From Bacillota bacterium (GTDB taxonomy: Bacteria; Bacillota_A; Clostridia; Lachnospirales; WQUN01), in NCBI GenBank assembly GCA_009786175.1, contig WQTQ01000217.1, positions 1 through 29,409 on the forward strand: a DNA stretch of 29,409 nucleotides, in the 5' to 3' direction. Each line of letters opens with the position of its first letter. Positions within the stretch are counted from its first letter, which is position 1. Positions 24,951 to 29,409 of this stretch are shown one piece after another. Below the pieces are notes generated by a model. The model had not been told where the DNA came from. It saw nothing but the letters and a program-made list of their open reading frames with translations, and ran no database searches. Made by a program: the position numbers and the translations under genes.

Positions 24951-25532
24951 ATGTTAAGAATGTTTAAGAAGGCCGGAGACGCTATGAAAAAGTTCCTACT
25001 TACAAGCGGAGAAGATGTTTACAATGATGGCTATTATGACGAAGAGGACGATTACTACGACGACACTTACGAAGATGATCCTATGCAAGAGCATTATTCT
25101 CATGCAAGTGTGCCAGCACTTAAAGCACCTGCGAAACCTGTAAAAACACGTTCGTTTTATGCGGATAAAATTGTTGAGTTAGGTTATACAGCAGCACCAA
25201 GCCAACCGCAGGTTACCCCATTTATGAGCCCTGCAATAACTCCTGCGGCCGTTATTGCACATCCTAAAGAAATTAAAGACGCCAGTAGGCTATGTGATGA
25301 AATTTGCAGCGGAAAAATGGTTATTGTTGACCTTTCCAGCTTAGATTCCGGTAACGCCCAGCGCATTGCAGATTATTTGGGTGGAGTTGTTCACACTATT
25401 CAAGGCAATACCACCCGTGTAAATAAAGGTATTTTCGTAATTTCTCCTAGGGAATACGAGGTTTCCAATTCCTCCAGCGATGAAACCACATCTGCAAGAG
25501 ATTACGGGGCATTTAGAGCTGTTTCAAGATAA
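24951..25532 (+). CDS. sepF: Cell division protein SepF
   Basis: 193 residues. The N-terminal helix (MLRMFKKAGDAMKKFLL) is amphipathic and would bind the membrane. It is followed by an acidic Tyr/Asp stretch (about 24-45), a Pro/Ala-rich linker, and the SepF domain (about 107-180: KMVIVDLSSLDSGNAQRIAD ... GVVHTIQG ... GIFVISP), which polymerises into rings and tethers FtsZ at the division site. The domain is complete; the linker is longer than in B. subtilis SepF (about 150 residues). AGGAGG (24940-24945) gives a strong start. ylmG follows 6 nt after the stop, the classic sepF-ylmG pairing. Confidence 0.95.
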   Translation: MLRMFKKAGDAMKKFLLTSGEDVYNDGYYDEEDDYYDDTYEDDPMQEHYSHASVPALKAPAKPVKTRSFYADKIVELGYTAAPSQPQVTPFMSPAITPAAVIAHPKEIKDASRLCDEICSGKMVIVDLSSLDSGNAQRIADYLGGVVHTIQGNTTRVNKGIFVISPREYEVSNSSSDETTSARDYGAFRAVSR

Positions 25533-25538
25533 TAAAGT

Positions 25539-25817
25539 ATGATTCCCGGTGTTATAGGTACAATAATTGATTTGCTCTTCCGTGTAGTATATATTTTGCT
25601 GCTGGCAAGAATCGTATTTTCGTGGTTTCCGGGTGCGCGGGGTTTTATCGTAGAAGCATTGTATGCGGTAACAGAGCCTATTCTTGCACCTATCCGTAAT
25701 TTTTTACGTCGTTTTCAATCAGACGGTTCTATGTTGGCAATGATTGATTTGTCACCATTGGTTGCGTTTTTATTGCTGCGGATTTTACACAGTATAATTT
25801 TTGGATTTTTGATGTGA
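25539..25817 (+). CDS. ylmG: YggT/YlmG family membrane protein
   Basis: 92 residues, the usual size. Two membrane helices (about 5-25 and 68-90) flank a conserved loop with TEPILAPIRNFLRR, the family signature. YlmG-type proteins sit with sepF in the division gene cluster of most Firmicutes; their role is linked to division or membrane organisation but is not well defined. The ATG has no clear Shine-Dalgarno, so translation is probably coupled to sepF, whose stop lies 6 nt upstream. A strong terminator follows. Confidence 0.93.
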   Translation: MIPGVIGTIIDLLFRVVYILLLARIVFSWFPGARGFIVEALYAVTEPILAPIRNFLRRFQSDGSMLAMIDLSPLVAFLLLRILHSIIFGFLM

Positions 25818-25838
25818 TTCAAATTATTATGATTTAGT

Positions 25839-25884
25839 CAACCCCGGTTGGATTGTGAAAATAATCCAACCCGGGGTTGTTTTT
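25839..25884 (+). terminator. Rho-independent terminator of sepF-ylmG
   Basis: CAACCCCG and GTTGGATT (25839-25854) pair with AATCCAAC and CGGGGTTG (25863-25879), with a single bulged C at 25871 and an 8-nt loop. A run of T (25880-25884) follows. 16 bp in all, mostly GC at the base: a strong intrinsic terminator. Confidence 0.92.
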
Positions 25885-25904
25885 ATATTGATACGCGTCG
25901 ATTG

Positions 25905-25933
25905 TTCCAACCATGGGTTTGCAGTATTATAAT
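25905..25933 (+). promoter_or_regulatory. Candidate promoter of the XRE regulator gene
   Basis: A perfect TATAAT (25928-25933) lies 51 nt before the ATG. The -35 at the right spacing (TTCCAA, 25905-25910) is poor, so the promoter may be weak or need an activator; self-regulation is common for this family. Confidence 0.4.
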
Positions 25934-25983
25934 GGCATAATAGGCCTTTTGGAAAATTCTATAAAATAGACAGGAGAATATGC

Positions 25984-26811
25984 ATGGAAAACGGAAAACT
26001 AAGTATTGGCAGGCAAATTGCCGAATTACGTAAAGCAAAAGGTGTTACACAGGAAACATTGGCGGAAGCCGTTGGTGTTAGCGGGCAGGCAGTTTCTAAA
26101 TGGGAAAGCGGCGGCTACCCGGACATTGAATTGTTGCAGCCTATTGCAGATTATTTTGATGTTTCTATAGACAGGCTGTTTGGGCGAAATGTTGAAAACT
26201 ATGCTGACTTGGGGGCAAATATGGCGGCATACCTGGGGCAGTATAAAAACGAAAATGAGCGGGTAGTTAAGGTCTTTGAACTGGCGTGGGCACTGGAGTT
26301 CGCGTTTTTTGGAAAAAAAGATGATTGGCCTCAAATTAGCGATACGTACAAGCAAATGCATTCCGGTGTAATGGTTGACGGCGGCATTACTTCCCTGCGC
26401 ATGAGTAACGACTTGCGTTACTTCCTTGCCATGCCACGGCCGGAAGATGGCTGGGGCAAAGTGCTGTACTATAAAGATGAATACAGGGAAATGTTATCGT
26501 TACTGGCAGACGAAGATACACTTAAGATGCTCTTCTTCCTGTACGGCAGGGTTACTAAACCGTTTACACCAAAACTGCCGGAAAAAGAATTGGGAATTTC
26601 TCACGAAAAAGCCGTATCTATTCTTAAAAGCTTGGAGAAGTATCACCTAATTTACCCTTCAGAAATTGAGTTGGATGACGAGGTTAAGACAGTTTATAAT
26701 TTTAACGCGAACGCATCTTTTGTCCCATTCTTGATATTCTTAGAGGAACTGATAAACAAGCCAAATAGCTGGATGTATTATCAAACCGGTGGGAGTAAAC
26801 CGTTGTTGTAG
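25984..26811 (+). CDS. XRE family transcriptional regulator with a C-terminal winged-helix-like domain
   Basis: 275 residues. An N-terminal XRE helix-turn-helix (about 8-62: IAELRKAKGVTQETLAEAVG, then SGQAVSKWESGGYPDIELL) binds DNA. The middle region (about 70-165) is helical and unrecognised. The C-terminal third (about 170-255: EMLSLLADEDTLKMLFFLYG ... LGISHEKAVSILKSLEKYHLI) resembles a second, ArsR-like winged helix, giving two DNA-binding modules in one chain. AGGAG (25972-25976) supports this ATG; the overlapping ATG at 25980 is out of frame. It is a single-gene unit between two terminators, so its targets cannot be read from context. Confidence 0.87.
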   Translation: MENGKLSIGRQIAELRKAKGVTQETLAEAVGVSGQAVSKWESGGYPDIELLQPIADYFDVSIDRLFGRNVENYADLGANMAAYLGQYKNENERVVKVFELAWALEFAFFGKKDDWPQISDTYKQMHSGVMVDGGITSLRMSNDLRYFLAMPRPEDGWGKVLYYKDEYREMLSLLADEDTLKMLFFLYGRVTKPFTPKLPEKELGISHEKAVSILKSLEKYHLIYPSEIELDDEVKTVYNFNANASFVPFLIFLEELINKPNSWMYYQTGGSKPLL

Positions 26812-26829
26812 AGTTGTTATGTCGTAAGT

Positions 26830-26896
26830 AAAAAACGGTATTTGTCCTAAGCGGTTTGCACAATGCGCAAACAAATTAGGGTAAATACCGTTTTTT
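26830..26896. terminator. Three-tier bidirectional terminator
   Basis: Outer stem AAAAAACGGTATTT (26830-26843) with AAATACCGTTTTTT (26883-26896), middle stem CCTAA (26846-26850) / TTAGG (26876-26880), inner stem GTTTGC (26854-26859) / GCAAAC (26867-26872). A-runs and T-runs at the two ends make it symmetrical, so it ends both the XRE gene (plus) and the aldolase operon (minus). Confidence 0.9.
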
Positions 26897-26913
26897 GGGG
26901 TTATTGCGTATTC

Positions 26914-27777
26914 CTAAGCCTTACCTACAGACCCAAACAATTCGAATTTTTCTTTAATGGTTTGTTTAATTGCTTCTGTGCCGGGGGCAAGGAGTTTGCG
27001 GGGGTCAAAACCTTTGCCGTCCTTGTCTTTTCCGGCTTCTACATATGCGCGGGTGGCGGCGGCAAACGCAAGCTGGCACTCGGTGTTTACGTTAATTTTA
27101 GCCACGCCAAGGGAGATTGCTTTTTTTATCATGTCTTCCGGTATGCCTGTGCCGCCGTGCAGTACAAGGGGAATGCCGCCGCATACTTTGGAGATTTTTT
27201 CTAAAACGTCAAAATCCAGGCCTGTCCAATTCTCCGGGTAGGCACCGTGGATGTTGCCGATGCCTGCGGCCAGGAAATCTATGCCAAGCTTTGCAATTGC
27301 TTCGCACTCCGCAGGGTCGGCCAGGTCGCCGCTGCCTACAACACCGTCTTCTTCGCCGCCAATCGCGCCAACTTCTGCCTCGATAGACATGTTGTTTTTG
27401 TGGGCAAGGGCAATCATTTCGGCGGTTTTTTTCATGTTTTCTTCAAAGGGGAAGTGACTGCCGTCAAACATTATGCTTGTGAAGCCCGCTTCGATGCATT
27501 TCAGGCATTCTTCGTAGCTGCCATGGTCCAGGTGAAGGGCTACGGGGACGGTAATGCCAAGCTCTTTGTCCATGGCTTTTACCATTGCGGCAACAACACC
27601 GAAGCCGCCCATGTATTTTGCCGCGCCGCCTGTCACTCCCAAAATTATTGGGCTTTTTTGCTCTTCGGCAGTTTGCAAGGCGGCCTTTGTCCACTCTAGG
27701 TTGTTAATGTTTATCTGTGCTACGGCGTAGTTGCCGGCCACGGCAGTTTGTAGCATTTTAGTAGCGTTTACTAGCAT
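26914..27777 (-). CDS. fba: Class II fructose-bisphosphate aldolase
   Basis: 287 residues, normal for the short class II aldolases. It splits fructose 1,6-bisphosphate into glyceraldehyde 3-phosphate and dihydroxyacetone phosphate in glycolysis. Catalytic Asp84 and zinc ligand His85 are in LHLDHGSYEE; other zinc ligands are His177 (GNIHGAY) and His207 (LHGGTG); KINVNTE binds phosphate. All are present. Tagatose-bisphosphate aldolase cannot be fully excluded. AGGAGCAAAC lies just ahead of the ATG (reading the minus strand). ackA and the broken small gene lie upstream on the same strand, so the three may be co-transcribed. Confidence 0.93.
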   Translation of the reverse strand: MLVNATKMLQTAVAGNYAVAQININNLEWTKAALQTAEEQKSPIILGVTGGAAKYMGGFGVVAAMVKAMDKELGITVPVALHLDHGSYEECLKCIEAGFTSIMFDGSHFPFEENMKKTAEMIALAHKNNMSIEAEVGAIGGEEDGVVGSGDLADPAECEAIAKLGIDFLAAGIGNIHGAYPENWTGLDFDVLEKISKVCGGIPLVLHGGTGIPEDMIKKAISLGVAKINVNTECQLAFAAATRAYVEAGKDKDGKGFDPRKLLAPGTEAIKQTIKEKFELFGSVGKA

Positions 27778-27800
27778 TTAGTTTGCTCCTATTCATGAAT

Positions 27801-28107
27801 TTAAGTTGATGCAAGATGCGGCAGCAACAGTTCATGACAGATTATTCCCACATCTGTTATGCTGCCTTCGCATGTTAAAAACGCATTGTCATGTAAAGCA
27901 AATGCAACAGGATAACTTAAAAGAGAGACATAAATAATTACATCTTCTTGTGCCCCGTTGTTATCTGCAAGCTCGTCTAGGATAGGAAATAAATATGACG
28001 CCTGAAATTCGTTAGCTATTTTGGGTTTAACTACATTGCGTATATCTTCGGGGTTTTGAAAATGTGGATTAAATCGTCAAGGGTATAATTTTTAAGAGCT
28101 GTGACAT
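27801..28107 (-). pseudogene. Unknown small gene, broken by two one-base deletions
   Basis: The 332-nt gap between aldolase and ackA holds a coding-like signal. One minus-strand frame is open from 28076 to a TAA at 27801 (91 codons) but has no start. Adding one base beside G28058 joins it to a second open stretch, and adding one T to the T5 run at 28089-28093 joins that to an ATG at 28105-28107, 2 nt after the ackA stop. The result is a seamless 102-residue protein starting MSQLLKNYTLDDLIHIFQNP and ending CHELLLPHLAST. It is Leu/Ile-rich, acidic and without a signal peptide; I do not recognise a family. Both faults lie in or next to homopolymers, so a sequencing error is as likely as real decay. 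A hairpin (27820-27866) lies in its 3' end. Confidence 0.55.
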
Positions 28108-28109
28108 GA

Positions 28110-29297
28110 TTATTGTAAAATCGCCTTTGTATCGCGGGCAATAACCAGCTCTTCATTAGTTGGAATTACCAGCACACGAACTTTTGCGCCCGGGGTAGAA
28201 ACATCAAGGGCTTGTCCGCGCTTGCTGTTCTTTTCACTGTCAATTTCCACGCCCATCCATGTTAGATATGCGCAAATTTTTTCGCGGATTGCCGTATCAT
28301 TTTCGCCGATACCGGCGGTGAAAACTACCGCGTCCAGGCCATTCATGGCAGCGGCGTAGCGGCCTACGTAACCGGCTACGCGGTAGGCGAATACGTCCAG
28401 CGCGTCTTGAGCGCGCTTGTTGCCTTCGCGGGCGGCGGTATCAAGGTCGCGGAAATCGCTGGATACGCCGCTTAGGCCAAGCATACCGGATTTTTTGTTT
28501 AGCATGTCTGTGGCTTGTTGGGCTGTCAGGCCTTCTTTTTCCATTACAAAGGCGATAACGGCAGGGTCCAGGTCTCCGCTGCGGGTGCCCATTGCAAGGC
28601 CTTCCAGCGGGGTAAGGCCCATGGAGGTGTCTATACATTTGCCGCCGCTAACAGCAGCCACACTTGCGCCGTTGCCAAGGTGACAGGTGGCGATTTTTAA
28701 AGACTCTATCGGGCGGCCAAGTAGTTCTGCCGCTTGGCCGGATACATATTTGTGGCTTGTGCCGTGGAAACCGTATTTGCGGATTTTATATTTGTCGTAA
28801 AGTTCGTAAGGAAGGGCGTACAGGTACGCTTTTGCGGGCATTGTTTGGTGGAACGCCGTGTCGAAAACGGCCACCTGGGGCACGTTTGGCATGTGCTGCC
28901 TGCAAGCGCGTATGCCTGTAAGGTTTGGAGGGTTGTGCAGCGGCGCAAGCTCGCTTACCGCCTCAATTGCCTTTTCAATTTCCTCTGTGATAAGTGCGGA
29001 CTCTGTAAACATTTCGCCGCCGTGTACAACCCGGTGGCCGATTGCGTTAATTTCGTCTTTCGACTTGATTACGCCGTGTTCCGGGTCAAGCAGGGAATCG
29101 ATTACGATTGCCATTGCGGCGGCATGGTCGGGCATGGGGCGTTCTGCTGCGCGCTTGCCTTTTGGGGATTCGTGAACCAGTTTGCCGTCTATGCCAATGC
29201 GTTCGCAAATGCCTTTTGCCAAAACTGATTCGTTGGTCATGTCCAACAGTTGGTACTTTAGGGAGGATGAACCTGCGTTGATTACAAGTACTTTCAT
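28110..29297 (-). CDS. ackA: Acetate kinase
   Basis: 395 residues, normal length. It makes ATP from acetyl-phosphate and ADP, releasing acetate, in fermentation. Recognised by VLVINAGSSSLKYQLLD at the N-terminus, GFHGTSHKYV, HLGNGASVAAV and the FTAGIGEN motif, all intact and typical of AckA; the conserved DTAFHQTMP is also present. AAGGAG (about 29306-29311) precedes the ATG. pta usually lies next to ackA but is not in the window; it may be beyond the right edge. The broken 102-residue gene starts 2 nt after the stop. Confidence 0.97.
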   Translation of the reverse strand: MKVLVINAGSSSLKYQLLDMTNESVLAKGICERIGIDGKLVHESPKGKRAAERPMPDHAAAMAIVIDSLLDPEHGVIKSKDEINAIGHRVVHGGEMFTESALITEEIEKAIEAVSELAPLHNPPNLTGIRACRQHMPNVPQVAVFDTAFHQTMPAKAYLYALPYELYDKYKIRKYGFHGTSHKYVSGQAAELLGRPIESLKIATCHLGNGASVAAVSGGKCIDTSMGLTPLEGLAMGTRSGDLDPAVIAFVMEKEGLTAQQATDMLNKKSGMLGLSGVSSDFRDLDTAAREGNKRAQDALDVFAYRVAGYVGRYAAAMNGLDAVVFTAGIGENDTAIREKICAYLTWMGVEIDSEKNSKRGQALDVSTPGAKVRVLVIPTNEELVIARDTKAILQ

Positions 29298-29317
29298 TGT
29301 TTATGCTCCTTTTTAAT

Positions 29318-29408
29318 GGGGCGCTGCCCCAAACCCCGCCGCTACGCAGGGAATGAATCCCTGCTCCGCTTCCTCGGCTGCGCCTGCGGGGTGGGTGGGG
29401 ACACCCAC
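29318..29408. repeat. GC-rich palindromic extragenic stretch upstream of ackA
   Basis: Three short inverted repeats lie in a row: GGGGC/GCCCC (29318-29330), GCAGGGA/TCCCTGC (29346-29364) and GTGGGT/ACCCAC (29391-29408). The stretch is much richer in GC than everything else in the window and has no convincing gene. The opening GGGGCGCTGCCCCAAACCCC resembles repeated extragenic palindromes I recall from many clostridial genomes. It is cut by the window edge, and whether it is repeated cannot be seen here. Confidence 0.5.
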
Positions 29409-29409
29409 G

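Overview
The window looks like a chromosomal segment of a spore-forming, anaerobic Firmicute of the class Clostridia. The evidence is a YlbJ-type sporulation membrane protein, SepF and YlmG side by side, acetate kinase plus a class II aldolase, strong Gram-positive Shine-Dalgarno sites, several GTG/TTG starts, and sigma-A-like promoters. Base composition is moderate. I see no rRNA, tRNA, CRISPR, transposase or phage gene. This is an identification from gene content, not from a phylogeny.

Region by region. 1-2404 (minus): the end of a two-gene ABC exporter operon (an entire 610-residue half-transporter and the first 167 residues of its partner), driven by a near-consensus promoter whose -10 lies in a palindrome. 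2485-3210: an acetamidase/formamidase gene broken by an internal deletion. 3283-10717 (plus): a tightly packed run of YgiQ-like radical SAM protein, a GH2 beta-mannosidase-like enzyme, and a four-gene multi-subunit FAD/Fe-S amine or amino-acid dehydrogenase of the HcnABC / proline dehydrogenase / octopine oxidase type. 10722-13844 (minus): MFS transporter, unknown 103-residue protein, THUMP-domain rRNA methyltransferase and a small two-TM membrane protein. 13859-17058 (plus): tgt (TTG start), a GH10 xylanase without a signal peptide and a Cof-type HAD phosphatase. 17092-18612 (minus): radical SAM protein; its promoter overlaps the divergent promoter of a secreted protein with five Ig-like domains (18765-20459). 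20514-23056 (minus): RsmC/YbxB-like methyltransferase, diacylglycerol-kinase-family lipid kinase, ylbJ. 23098-25817 (plus): HlyD-like membrane protein with an RKGP-repeat N-terminus, sepF and ylmG. 25984-26811: XRE-type regulator. 26914-29297 (minus): class II aldolase, a twice-frameshifted small gene, and ackA, preceded by a GC-rich palindromic stretch that runs to the window edge.

How they fit together: the glycosidases (GH2 and GH10, both apparently cytoplasmic) suggest breakdown of imported plant mannan/xylan oligosaccharides, with aldolase and acetate kinase at the downstream end of fermentation. The four-gene dehydrogenase adds oxidation of an unidentified secondary amine or amino acid. 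The SepF/YlmG/YlbJ group is division and sporulation housekeeping. Nothing here is clearly an unknown defence or mobile system. The most unusual items are a previously hidden 102-residue gene that appears only after correcting two one-base deletions, the deleted amidase, overlapping divergent promoters around a perfect 14-bp palindrome, and the four-part dehydrogenase linked to a glycosidase.
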